In this document: one piece after another, positions 1 to 7,678 of the stretch
How positions within the stretch are numbered: position 1 is the stretch's first letter
Layout: each line of letters opens with the position of its first letter
Position numbers and translations under genes: made by a program
Notes under the pieces: model-generated
What the model was told of the DNA's origin: nothing
The model's database searches: none
Seen by the model: only the letters and a program-made list of their open reading frames with translations
Assembly (NCBI RefSeq): GCF_900115075.1
Contig: NZ_FOVG01000001.1
Location: 992,001 to 1,056,000 of the forward strand
Reading direction: 5' to 3'
DNA length: 64,000 nt
Origin: Candidatus Pantoea varia
Lineage (GTDB): Bacteria > Pseudomonadota > Gammaproteobacteria > Enterobacterales > Enterobacteriaceae

Positions 1-264
1 ATAAAGCAGCGCGCCGCGACCCTCTTCTGCGATGGCATTGAGGGCGGCTTCCAGCTGAAAACCACAGTCGCAACGCAGGCTGAAGAGTGCATCGCCGGTC
101 AGGCATTCGGAGTGAACGCGCGCCAGTACCGGCTCGTTATCGTTAATATCACCTAAGATCAGTGCAACATGATCATGTCCGGTTGCCAGTTCTTCAAAAC
201 CAACCATCAGGAAATCTCCCCATGGCGTGGGCAGTTTGGCTTCTGCCACCCGTTTAAGCTGCAT
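1..264 (-). CDS. ribA: GTP cyclohydrolase II, N-terminal part (cut by window edge)
   Basis: First committed enzyme of riboflavin synthesis: opens GTP to 2,5-diamino-6-ribosylamino-pyrimidinone phosphate, formate and pyrophosphate. Only the first 88 codons are present; the gene runs off the left edge (the family is usually about 196 aa). The protein starts [18 protein letters not shown]. The three zinc-binding cysteines of the family are visible at C54, C65 and C67 (HSEC and RCDCGFQ). The gene is divergent from pgpB, as in E. coli. A 23-bp perfect palindrome lies 26 bp upstream of the start codon. Identification is firm. Confidence 0.95.
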   Translation of the reverse strand, partial: MQLKRVAEAKLPTPWGDFLMVGFEELATGHDHVALILGDINDNEPVLARVHSECLTGDALFSLRCDCGFQLEAALNAIAEEGRGALLY

Positions 265-289
265 GTGACTCTCCAGAACCTTCAGAGGA

Positions 290-312
290 TGCACTATCAT
301 CATGATAGTGCA
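290..312. repeat. 23-bp perfect palindrome upstream of ribA
   Basis: Arms TGCACTATCAT (290-300) and ATGATAGTGCA (302-312) are exact reverse complements around a single C at 301. It lies 26 bp before the ribA start codon, in the ribA-pgpB divergent intergenic region. The almost absent loop suits a dimeric repressor operator better than an RNA hairpin. I do not recognise the motif as the site of a known regulator. Confidence 0.6.
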
Positions 313-491
313 CAGGCCGGTGTGGCCCGACAAACGTGCAATATTGTGCCACAACCCGCAAGCGGGCTGGTAATCTCTGATACCAATTGCAGTGATAAAG
401 CACAATTATCCAATCGGCAACGGTTATGTTATTCTTTTTTAAGCTAAAGTTATGCAATTGTTGTCTTTTAACACCGGGATAAGGGAAGAGG

Positions 492-1250
492 ATGTTTAAG
501 ATTTCGCGTCGAACCACCTTCGGAATGCTGCTGCTGCTGATCATGCCCGTTGCCGTCTGGCTTACCGGCTGGCGCTGGCAGCCGGGTGAAAGCAATGCGG
601 TGCTGAAAGGTCTCTTCTGGATGACTGAAACCGTCACCAATCCGTGGGGCATTGTCACCAGCGTGCTGCTGAGTGCCTGGATGCTCTGGTGCCTGCGCTT
701 TCGCCTGAAGCCCGCCATTTTGCTGCTGCTGATCATGAACGCGACGATTCTGGCCGGGCAGTACACGAAATCCTTTATCAAAGAGCAGATTCAGGAGCCG
801 CGTCCCTATGTGATCTGGCTGGAACAGCATCATGGGCTGGATGAGAAGACCTTCTACGAACTCAAACGCAAACAGCGTGGCGAGATGGTGACCTCGCTGA
901 TTGCCGATGAGACGCAGATCCCTGGCTGGCTGAAACGGCACTGGGCGTTTGAAACCGGTTTTGCTTTTCCATCAGGCCACACCATGTTTGCCGCCAGCTG
1001 GGCGCTGCTGGCATTGGGTCTGCTCTGGCCACGTCGTCACTATAAAACCGTGGTGGTGATCTTCCTGTGGGCCACTGGCGTGATGGCGAGCCGTCTGCTG
1101 CTCGGCATGCACTGGCCGCGCGATCTGGCAATGGCAACGGTACTTTCCTGGATACTGGTCACCGTTGCTACCTGGCTGGCACAGCGTTTCTGTGGCCCGC
1201 TGACGCTGCCGCCGGAAGAGCAAAAAGAGGTGGCGCAGCGGGAGCCCTGA
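492..1250 (+). CDS. pgpB: Phosphatidylglycerophosphatase B
   Basis: Inner-membrane PAP2-family phosphatase of 252 aa. The family dephosphorylates phosphatidylglycerophosphate, and also undecaprenyl pyrophosphate and other lipid phosphates, on the periplasmic side. The three PAP2 signature blocks are intact: K97 to RP104-105, PSGH at 160-163, and SR200-201 through H207 to D211. Several hydrophobic segments are visible (about 10-27, 50-67, 73-90, 163-180, 185-202, 212-230). The start follows GGAAGAGG at good spacing. A hairpin followed by T residues ends the gene at 1312-1334. Confidence 0.96.
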   Translation: MFKISRRTTFGMLLLLIMPVAVWLTGWRWQPGESNAVLKGLFWMTETVTNPWGIVTSVLLSAWMLWCLRFRLKPAILLLLIMNATILAGQYTKSFIKEQIQEPRPYVIWLEQHHGLDEKTFYELKRKQRGEMVTSLIADETQIPGWLKRHWAFETGFAFPSGHTMFAASWALLALGLLWPRRHYKTVVVIFLWATGVMASRLLLGMHWPRDLAMATVLSWILVTVATWLAQRFCGPLTLPPEEQKEVAQREP

Positions 1251-1311
1251 TTGTAATTCACCCTTAAGACCCCATATTATTAAGCAGGCCTGCGCAAAAG
1301 CGACTCGCCCG

Positions 1312-1334
1312 ATGCTGCTGGGAGCAGCATTTTT
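1312..1334 (+). terminator. Rho-independent terminator after pgpB
   Basis: Stem ATGCTGCT (1312-1319) and AGCAGCAT (1323-1330) with a GGG loop, followed by TTTT. It separates pgpB from lapA, so lapAB must have its own promoter between here and 1385. Confidence 0.7.
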
Positions 1335-1384
1335 GCTGGAGTTTTGGCATAATTCTACCTGACAACCTCACAACAGGATGCACT

Positions 1385-1693
1385 GTGAAATATTTGCTGA
1401 TTTTTTTAGTGGTACTGGTCATTTTCATTATTTCCGTCACCCTGGGTGCGCACAACGATCAGGTCATTACTTTTAACTATCTGCTGGCGCAGGGTGAGTT
1501 CAGCATCTCGACCTTACTGGCATCACTGTTTGGCGCAGGTTTTGTGCTCGGCTGGATCATCTGCGGTCTGTTCTGGTTACGGACCCGCGTCTCCCTGGCG
1601 AATGCCAACCGGAAAATTAAGCGTATGCAGACCCAAATCGAGCAGAGCACCGCTCTGGCGACCACGCCACTTTCTCCGGCTGGCCGGGAATAA
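1385..1693 (+). CDS. lapA: Lipopolysaccharide assembly protein A
   Basis: Inner-membrane protein of 102 aa (formerly YciS) that works with LapB in balancing lipopolysaccharide synthesis. Two hydrophobic helices are visible, about residues 3-20 and 41-64, followed by a short basic, coiled-coil-prone tail (RVSLANANRKIKRMQTQIEQ). It lies 6 bp upstream of lapB in the order seen in E. coli, which implies cotranscription. Length and topology fit the family. Confidence 0.93.
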   Translation: MKYLLIFLVVLVIFIISVTLGAHNDQVITFNYLLAQGEFSISTLLASLFGAGFVLGWIICGLFWLRTRVSLANANRKIKRMQTQIEQSTALATTPLSPAGRE

Positions 1694-1699
1694 TCCCCG

Positions 1700-2869
1700 A
1701 TGCATGAATTGCTGTTTCTGTTACTGCCGGTGGCGGCGGCGTATGGCTGGTATATGGGCCGTCGCAGTGCGCATCAGGACAAGCAACAGGAAGCTAACCG
1801 ACTCTCACGTGAGTATGTCGCTGGCGTAAACTTCCTGCTCTCAAATCAGCAGGACAAAGCGGTCGACCTGTTCCTGGATATGCTGAAAGAGGACAGCGGC
1901 ACGGTTGAAGCGCACCTGACGCTGGGTAACCTGTTCCGGTCGCGCGGGGAAGTTGACCGCGCCATCCGCATCCATCAGGCGTTAATGGAAAGTGCTTCCC
2001 TGAGCTACGAGCAGCGTCTGCTCGCCGTGCAGCAACTCGGTCGCGACTACATGGCAGCTGGCTTATATGACCGCGCCGAAGATATGTTCAAGCAGCTCAC
2101 CGACGAAACTGACTTTCGGGTGGGCGCGCTGCAGCAGCTGCTGCTGATCCATCAGGCAACCAGCGACTGGCAGCAAGCGATTGAGGTTGCAGAACGACTG
2201 GTTAAGCTGGGCAAAGAGAAGCAGAAAGGCGAAATCGCCCACTTCTACTGCGAACTCGCGTTACAGGCAATGAGCAGCGATGACCTGGATCGTGCGATGA
2301 GCCTGCTGAAGAAAGGGGAGGCGGCCGATCGCAACAGCGCACGCATCTCTATCATGATGGGCCGAATTCTGATGGAGAAAGAGGATTTCGCCAAAGCCGT
2401 TGGCCATCTTCAACGTGTGCTGGATCAGGATAAAGAGCTGGTCAGTGAAACCCTGGGCATGCTGGAAACCTGTTTCCAGCGCCTCAATCAACCAGAAGCC
2501 TGGGCTGACTTCCTGCAGCGCTGTGTGGAAGAGAACACCGGTGCGGCAGCCGAACTCTATCTGTCTGACATTGTTGAGCAGCAGCAGGGTGCCGACGCGG
2601 CCCAGAACTACATCAGCCGTCAGCTGCAGCGTCATCCGACAATGCGCGTGTTCCATCGCCTGATGGATTTAAACCTGCACGAAGCGGAAGAGGGCCGCGC
2701 GAAAGATAGCCTGATGGTGCTGCGTGATATGGTTGGCGAACAGATCCGCACCAAGCCGCGCTATCGCTGCCAGAAGTGTGGTTTTACCGCTCACGCACTC
2801 TACTGGCACTGCCCATCCTGCCGCACCTGGTCATCCGTTAAACCCATTCGCGGTCTCGACGGCCAGTAA
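1700..2869 (+). CDS. lapB: Lipopolysaccharide assembly protein B
   Basis: Membrane-anchored TPR protein of 389 aa (formerly YciM). In the family it acts with FtsH and YejM to control degradation of LpxC and so the rate of lipid A synthesis. The sequence shows a short N-terminal membrane anchor (about residues 2-17), a long run of TPR helices (about 35-345), and a C-terminal rubredoxin-like metal site with cysteines C357, C360, C371 and C374 (CQKCG and CPSC). All landmarks of the functional protein are present. Confidence 0.96.
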   Translation: MHELLFLLLPVAAAYGWYMGRRSAHQDKQQEANRLSREYVAGVNFLLSNQQDKAVDLFLDMLKEDSGTVEAHLTLGNLFRSRGEVDRAIRIHQALMESASLSYEQRLLAVQQLGRDYMAAGLYDRAEDMFKQLTDETDFRVGALQQLLLIHQATSDWQQAIEVAERLVKLGKEKQKGEIAHFYCELALQAMSSDDLDRAMSLLKKGEAADRNSARISIMMGRILMEKEDFAKAVGHLQRVLDQDKELVSETLGMLETCFQRLNQPEAWADFLQRCVEENTGAAAELYLSDIVEQQQGADAAQNYISRQLQRHPTMRVFHRLMDLNLHEAEEGRAKDSLMVLRDMVGEQIRTKPRYRCQKCGFTAHALYWHCPSCRTWSSVKPIRGLDGQ

Positions 2870-3066
2870 AAAGGCCGTTTCAGACTTATCGACGGCACCC
2901 CATTATAGTTACAACATACTATAATGTAATAACCTTCCAGCCCTCAGCAACCGTGCAGAAATTGCCGGGCAGAGAGACCATGGCGATTGTGATGGTCAGG
3001 CACCGCAGGTAGAATGCTTGCCGTTTGTCTATTGCGCCTGCGGGTGCCAACTGCAGAGGAAATGCT

Positions 3067-3786
3067 ATGCCTTCACCCCACAACGTGACCGCTTCGCCGA
3101 TTCTGGTCGCGCTGGATTATCATAACCTCGACAGCGCTCTGCGTTTCGTCGACCAGATCGATCCCCGCAGTTGCCGTCTGAAAGTGGGCAAAGAGATGTT
3201 TACGCTGTTTGGCCCTTCGCTGGTTAAAACCCTGCAGCAGCGCGGCTTTGAAGTTTTCCTCGATCTGAAATTCCACGATATTCCCAATACCACCGCACAT
3301 GCCGTAGCGGCCGCTGCCGATCTGGGTGTCTGGATGGTCAATGTCCATGCCAGCGGCGGGGCGCGGATGATGAATGCGGCGCGTGAGGCGCTGCTTCCCT
3401 TTGGTAAAGAGGCACCGCTGCTGATTGCGGTGACTGTACTGACCAGCATGGATGCAGACGATCTTAAAGGGCTGGGAATCACGCTTTCTCCTGCTGAACA
3501 GGCAGAGCGGCTGGCGAAGCTGACGCAGTCGTGCGGGCTGGATGGCGTAGTCTGTTCCGCGCATGAAGCGGTTCACTTCAAACAGGTTCTGGGTCAGGAC
3601 TTTGCGCTGGTCACGCCGGGGATTCGCCCGGCTGGCAGTGATGCAGGCGATCAGCGTCGCATCATGACCCCCCAGCAGGCGAAGCAGGCGGGCGCGGACT
3701 ACATGGTCATCGGGCGTCCGATCACCCAATCTGCCGATCCCGCTGCTACCCTGCAGGCAATCATGCACAGTCTGGAGACACAATAA
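3067..3786 (+). CDS. pyrF: Orotidine 5'-phosphate decarboxylase
   Basis: Last step of UMP synthesis: decarboxylation of OMP. The protein is 239 aa from the ATG at 3067, preceded by AGAGGAAA. An in-frame start at 3025 would add 14 poorly conserved residues without a good ribosome binding site, so I prefer 3067. The catalytic signature DLKFHD is at residues 66-71 (D66, K68, D71), and the phosphate-binding TPGIRPAG loop is near the C-terminus. The stop codon overlaps the yciH start (TAATG), showing coupled translation. Confidence 0.96.
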   Translation: MPSPHNVTASPILVALDYHNLDSALRFVDQIDPRSCRLKVGKEMFTLFGPSLVKTLQQRGFEVFLDLKFHDIPNTTAHAVAAAADLGVWMVNVHASGGARMMNAAREALLPFGKEAPLLIAVTVLTSMDADDLKGLGITLSPAEQAERLAKLTQSCGLDGVVCSAHEAVHFKQVLGQDFALVTPGIRPAGSDAGDQRRIMTPQQAKQAGADYMVIGRPITQSADPAATLQAIMHSLETQ

Positions 3787-4109
3787 TGGCAGATGATAAT
3801 CGACTGGTTTACTCCACCGACAGCGGGCGCATTACCCAGCCGGAGACCAAAGCGGAACGGCCAAAAGGAGATGGCATTGTGCGCATCCAGCGTCAGACCA
3901 GCGGGCGTAAAGGCAAAGGCGTCTGCCTGATTACCGGCATCGACCTGGATGATGCGGCACTCACGCTGCTGGCGGCTGAACTGAAAAAGAAGTGCGGCTG
4001 TGGCGGTTCGGTAAAAGAGGGCGTGATCGAAATTCAGGGTGATAAACGCGATTTACTGAAAAGTCTGCTGGAAGCCAAAGGCATGAAGGTCAAACTGGCG
4101 GGCGGCTGA
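3786..4109 (+). CDS. yciH: SUI1/eIF1-like translation factor YciH
   Basis: Small protein of 107 aa with a SUI1 fold, related to eukaryotic eIF1. In bacteria it influences start-codon fidelity, but its physiological role is poorly defined. The core is visible as VRIQRQTSGRKGKGVCLITG, then KKKCGCGGSVKEGVIEIQGD, typical of the family. The start codon shares one base with the pyrF stop. Translation is almost certainly coupled to pyrF. Confidence 0.94.
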   Translation: MADDNRLVYSTDSGRITQPETKAERPKGDGIVRIQRQTSGRKGKGVCLITGIDLDDAALTLLAAELKKKCGCGGSVKEGVIEIQGDKRDLLKSLLEAKGMKVKLAGG

Positions 4110-4111
4110 AT

Positions 4112-4140
4112 AAAAAATCGGGCTACCAGAGTAGCCCGAT
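4112..4140 (-). terminator. Terminator between yciH and osmB
   Basis: Stem ATCGGGCTAC (4117-4126) and GTAGCCCGAT (4131-4140) with loop CAGA. Read on the minus strand the stem is followed by six T residues (complement of 4112-4117), so it chiefly ends osmB. Its position 3' of yciH on the plus strand means it may work in both directions. Confidence 0.8.
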
Positions 4141-4187
4141 TGTCGTGTAGATGCTTAGCGTAGCCGATTCTTCTTTTAATAAGGTCC

Positions 4188-4403
4188 TTAGTGGACCTGA
4201 TGACCGATAATACCACCAACAGCGGCGCCACCGACTGTGCCGAGTGCGCTACCATTGGTCAATACTGAACCCCCAATCGCACCCGCGCCCGCGCCAATGG
4301 CGGTGTTGCGGTCACGCTTAGACCAGTTAGAACAGCCGCTCAGCGCAACAGCTAACGTGGTTGCCAGTACAACGGCAGTGATTCTTTTCATTGTTGTTGT
4401 CAT
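4188..4403 (-). CDS. osmB: Osmotically inducible lipoprotein B
   Basis: Small lipoprotein of 71 aa. The signal peptide has a lipobox LSGC ending at C24, followed by the conserved NWSKRDRNTAIGAGAGAIGG and glycine-zipper repeats to GGIIGHQVH. The start at 4403 has AAGGAGA seven bases upstream; a start at 4427 would add eight residues with no ribosome binding site. In E. coli the gene is induced by osmotic stress and stationary phase. A CTATACT -10 element without a clear -35 lies upstream and fits that. Confidence 0.93.
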   Translation of the reverse strand: MTTTMKRITAVVLATTLAVALSGCSNWSKRDRNTAIGAGAGAIGGSVLTNGSALGTVGGAAVGGIIGHQVH

Positions 4404-4442
4404 ACCCTTCTCCTTTGATGTGCTCACAGAGGCAACACTCTT

Positions 4443-4448
4443 AGTATA
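4443..4448 (-). promoter_or_regulatory. Candidate sigma-S-type -10 element of osmB
   Basis: On the minus strand TATACT (preceded by C) lies about 40 bp before the osmB start, with no recognisable -35 hexamer at the proper distance. This pattern is typical of RpoS-dependent promoters. The assignment is inferred from the motif and from known osmB regulation. Confidence 0.45.
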
Positions 4449-4755
4449 GCTCCGATATTTCCTCAGCCCGCTTATGTCGCATCATTGCCGCATCCGTGAC
4501 GGCATAGAAATGTGATCACCATGGACAAACCGTTTGTAGCGGGTGAGTCACAATGCCGGCCTAACAGAACAGGTCCACACATTGCCTGAGGGGATTCTAA
4601 GCGTTCTGCAATAATTCCGAAGATAGAAAATTCTGAAATCACGACACATTTTTGCATTCACAGCCATTCCTTCTGCGTTTATAGCCATTTGTTCCATAAC
4701 CCTTTGGCGTCCGACTCCGCAAAATTCAGGGACGATTGTCAGCAGGAGAAAAGGC
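4449..4755. other. Intergenic region osmB-araD, no gene seen
   Basis: About 310 bp between the divergent osmB promoter and araD. No convincing open frame. A half-conserved CRP-like element (AAATGTGATCACCATGG) occurs at 4508-4524. AGCAGGAGAAAAGGC gives araD its ribosome binding site. E. coli has yciT here; nothing resembling it remains. Confidence 0.5.
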
Positions 4756-5454
4756 ATGCTGGAACACCTTAAACAACAGGTTCTGGAAGCGAATCTGGAT
4801 CTACCTAAATACAACCTGGTGACCTTCACCTGGGGCAATGTCAGCGCTATTGATCGCGAACAGGGTTTGCTGGTAATTAAACCTTCCGGCGTGCGCTATG
4901 AGGTGATGACGCGTGACGACATGGTCGTCGTCGATCTGGCGAGTGGCAATGTAGTGGAGGGGGATAAACGCCCTTCATCAGATACGGCGACGCACCGTGC
5001 GCTCTATCTCGCCTGGCCGGAAGTCGGTGGCATCGTCCATACCCATTCGCGTCATGCGACCATCTGGGCACAGGCAGGGCGACCGATTCCAGCCTGGGGA
5101 ACGACCCACGCCGACGATTTCTATGGCGAGATCCCCTGCACCCGGGCGATGCGCAACGAAGAGATTCAGCACGAGTACGAGTGGAACACTGGCGAAGTGA
5201 TTATCGAGACCTTTGCGCAGCGCGGATTGTCGCCCTCAGCAATCCCTGGGGTGCTGGTCAACTCACATGGTCCGTTTGCCTGGGGCAAAGATGCCCACGC
5301 TGCCGTACACAGTGCGGTGGTGCTGGAGGAGGTGGCGTACATGGGCCTGTTCAGTCAGCAGTTGACCCCTGACCTGCCGCCGATTAACCAGACGCTGCTT
5401 GACCTGCACTATCTCCGAAAGCATGGCGAGAATGCCTGGTACGGGCAAAAATAA
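4756..5454 (+). CDS. araD: L-ribulose-5-phosphate 4-epimerase
   Basis: Class II aldolase/epimerase of 232 aa that converts L-ribulose 5-phosphate to D-xylulose 5-phosphate. Metal and catalytic residues known from the E. coli enzyme are present at matching positions: D76, H95, H97, D120 and H171 ([22 protein letters not shown]). Its length and text match AraD better than UlaF or SgbE. It stands alone here, without araA, araB or araC, ends at its own terminator, and is followed by kdgT. Its physiological partner genes must lie elsewhere. Confidence 0.85.
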   Translation: MLEHLKQQVLEANLDLPKYNLVTFTWGNVSAIDREQGLLVIKPSGVRYEVMTRDDMVVVDLASGNVVEGDKRPSSDTATHRALYLAWPEVGGIVHTHSRHATIWAQAGRPIPAWGTTHADDFYGEIPCTRAMRNEEIQHEYEWNTGEVIIETFAQRGLSPSAIPGVLVNSHGPFAWGKDAHAAVHSAVVLEEVAYMGLFSQQLTPDLPPINQTLLDLHYLRKHGENAWYGQK

Positions 5455-5459
5455 CGAAA

Positions 5460-5487
5460 GGGACGCCAGGGCGTCCCGTTTTTTTTA
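5460..5487 (+). terminator. Strong Rho-independent terminator after araD
   Basis: Stem GGGACGC (5460-5466) and GCGTCCC (5471-5477) with loop CAGG, then G and a run of eight T residues. It isolates araD transcription from kdgT. Confidence 0.88.
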
Positions 5488-5548
5488 GTCTCTTTTGAGA
5501 CTGGTATGGCGATCCCCATCATGTTAATTAAAACAACTTATCAATAAA

Positions 5549-5569
5549 AATAAAACATCGTTTCATTTT
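5549..5569. promoter_or_regulatory. KdgR operator upstream of kdgT
   Basis: AATAAAACA (5549-5557) and GTTTCATTTT (5560-5569) around TC match the KdgR box of pectin-degrading enterobacteria (AATRAAAY, short centre, RTTTYATT). It is about 100 bp before the kdgT start. KdgR represses kdgT in Dickeya and E. coli and is released by 2-keto-3-deoxygluconate. The motif match and the gene context support each other. Confidence 0.75.
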
Positions 5570-5670
5570 ATCGAGGAGATCACTGTTTTAGTCACATCAA
5601 GTCACTACTTTGCTTGCATCGCCTTCGGGCACTTCCTGCTCCAACACTGCATAGCAAAGGTGACACCCAT

Positions 5671-6654
5671 ATGCACATCAAACGGGCTATAGACAAAATT
5701 CCGGGCGGCATGATGCTCATTCCGCTGTTTATCGGCGCACTCTGCCATACCTTCTCTCCCGGAGCCGGCAAATACTTCGGTTCGTTCACCAACGGTCTGA
5801 TGACCGGCACGGTGCCGATTCTGGCCGTCTGGTTCTTCTGTATGGGCGCGTCGATTAAGCTCAGCGCGACCGGAACGGTGCTGCGGAAATCAGGCACGCT
5901 GGTGCTCACCAAGATTGCCGTGGCATGGGTAGTGGCCGCCATCGCCTCACGCGTGATGCCCGAGAATGGGGTAGAAGTGGGGATGTTCGCTGGTTTATCG
6001 ACGCTGGCGCTGGTGGCCGCGATGGATATGACTAATGGCGGCCTCTATGCCTCAATCATGCAGCAGTACGGTTCTAAAGAGGAAGCGGGTGCCTTTGTGC
6101 TGATGTCGCTGGAGTCCGGGCCATTAATGACCATGGTTATCCTGGGCACCGCCGGTATCGCTTCATTTGAGCCGCATGTGTTTGTCGGTGCGGTCCTGCC
6201 GTTTGTGGTGGGATTTGCATTAGGGAATCTTGATCCGGAGCTGCGCGAGTTCTTCGGTAAAGCTGTACATACGCTGATCCCTTTCTTCGCCTTTGCCCTG
6301 GGTAACACCATTAATCTGGGCGTGATTGCGGAAACCGGACTGCTGGGCATCATGCTCGGCGTGGCCGTGATCATCATTACCGGGATCCCGCTTATTCTGG
6401 CCGATCGGCTGATTGGCGGCGGGGATGGCACGGCTGGCATCGCGGCATCCAGTACGGCAGGCGCGGCGGTTGCCACACCGGTGCTGATTGCCGAAATGCT
6501 GCCACAGTTTAAACCGGTGGCTCCTGCGGCAACGGCGCTGGTTGCGACTTCTGTCATTGTGACTTCTGTTCTGGTGCCAATCATTACCGCCATCTATTCA
6601 AAACGTCTTAAGCGTCTTCATGTTGCCGTCGGGCAGCGTGCCGCTATTAAGTAA
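5671..6654 (+). CDS. kdgT: 2-keto-3-deoxygluconate permease
   Basis: Inner-membrane symporter of 327 aa, the usual KdgT length, that imports 2-keto-3-deoxygluconate, a product of pectin and glucuronate breakdown. The N-terminus [19 protein letters not shown] and about ten hydrophobic helices are typical of the family. I chose 5671, with AAGGTGACA upstream, rather than an earlier in-frame ATG at 5614 that adds an unconserved tail. A KdgR box precedes it. A hairpin at 6667-6690 may end the transcript. Confidence 0.94.
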   Translation: MHIKRAIDKIPGGMMLIPLFIGALCHTFSPGAGKYFGSFTNGLMTGTVPILAVWFFCMGASIKLSATGTVLRKSGTLVLTKIAVAWVVAAIASRVMPENGVEVGMFAGLSTLALVAAMDMTNGGLYASIMQQYGSKEEAGAFVLMSLESGPLMTMVILGTAGIASFEPHVFVGAVLPFVVGFALGNLDPELREFFGKAVHTLIPFFAFALGNTINLGVIAETGLLGIMLGVAVIIITGIPLILADRLIGGGDGTAGIAASSTAGAAVATPVLIAEMLPQFKPVAPAATALVATSVIVTSVLVPIITAIYSKRLKRLHVAVGQRAAIK

Positions 6655-6666
6655 CCCACCTAATCA

Positions 6667-6690
6667 ATCCCCGGCGCGCGAGTCGGGGAT
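6667..6690 (+). terminator. Weak terminator-like hairpin after kdgT
   Basis: Stem ATCCCCG (6667-6673) and CGGGGAT (6684-6690) with a ten-base GC-rich loop. It is not followed by a T run, so termination by this hairpin alone is uncertain. Confidence 0.4.
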
Positions 6691-6799
6691 CACTCTGGAT
6701 TTTGTGTTGTAAATCAATCTCTCATTTGGTCTGGCCTCACTCTGCATTACGCTGATGTGGCGTATTTAACGCATCAAAATATAAACAGAGGATGAGACA

Positions 6800-7666
6800 A
6801 TGACAGTTATTAACCAAGCGACGTGCAGATTATTTACCGAAGTCGGCAACACCACGCAGTTGGTCGCCTATTACGAAGAAGGGCGTCGTACCATGTGGAT
6901 GATGTTGCGTGCCCAACCCCGTCCGAGCTTCAACCATGAGCTGATTGAGGAGATCATGAACCTGAGCTATGCCGCTCAGCGTTCTGGTCTGCCAATCGAT
7001 TTCTGGGTCACCGGTTCACTGGTGCCGCAGATGTTCAACGCCGGTGGCGATTTGCGCTTCTTCGTTGAGTGCATTCGCAATAACCGCCGTGAGGCGCTGC
7101 GGGCCTATGCCCGTGCCTGCGTTGACTGCATCCATTCAGCAGCACGCGGGTTTGATACCGGCGCGGTAACGCTGGCAATGATTGAGGGCAGCGCGTTAGG
7201 CGGCGGATTCGAAGCGGCGCTGGCGCATCACTTCATTCTGGCGCAGAACAACGCACGGATGGGCTTCCCGGAAATTGCCTTTAACCTGTTTCCCGGCATG
7301 GGCGGCTACTCGCTGGTGGCGCGGCGTTCCGGCATGAAACTGGCTGAGGAGTTGATCTGTGAAGGGGAGTCCCACAGTGCAGAGTGGTATGAGACGCGCG
7401 GACTGGTGGATAAAGTTTTCCAGCCGGGCGACAGCTACCGTGCCACTCGCACCTTTATCGATACGTTACGGCCAAAACTCAATGGCGTGCGGGCGATGCT
7501 GAAAGCGCGTCAGCGCGTGCTGCAATTGTCACGCGCCGAGCTGATGGATATCACAGAAGACTGGGTCGATTACGCGTTTACCATCGAACCCAAAGATATT
7601 GCTTACATGGAACGCCTGGTCCAGTTACAGAACCGCCACAGCGCATCACTGCGTAAAGCGGGTTAA
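6800..7666 (+). CDS. rpfF: DSF-family signal synthase RpfF (crotonase fold)
   Basis: Crotonase-family protein of 288 aa that closely follows RpfF, the enzyme making cis-2-unsaturated fatty acid signals (DSF or BDSF) from acyl-ACP by combined dehydratase and thioesterase action. The two catalytic glutamates fall at E138 (SALGGGFEAAL) and E158 (MGFPEIAFNLFPGMGGYS), in the same sequence blocks as E141 and E161 of Xanthomonas RpfF. The upstream region gives AGAGGATGAGACA before the ATG. It is convergent with rpfR, 12 bp apart, the arrangement known in Cronobacter. In E. coli the rpfR homologue (pdeR/gmr) is present but rpfF is absent. Confidence 0.92.
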   Translation: MTVINQATCRLFTEVGNTTQLVAYYEEGRRTMWMMLRAQPRPSFNHELIEEIMNLSYAAQRSGLPIDFWVTGSLVPQMFNAGGDLRFFVECIRNNRREALRAYARACVDCIHSAARGFDTGAVTLAMIEGSALGGGFEAALAHHFILAQNNARMGFPEIAFNLFPGMGGYSLVARRSGMKLAEELICEGESHSAEWYETRGLVDKVFQPGDSYRATRTFIDTLRPKLNGVRAMLKARQRVLQLSRAELMDITEDWVDYAFTIEPKDIAYMERLVQLQNRHSASLRKAG

Positions 7667-7678
7667 TCTGAACCAGCG

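Noticed and set aside
1..491. FMN riboswitch in front of ribA
   Set aside because: The conserved RFN core is not visible; ribA of enterobacteria is not under this riboswitch. Only the palindrome stands out.
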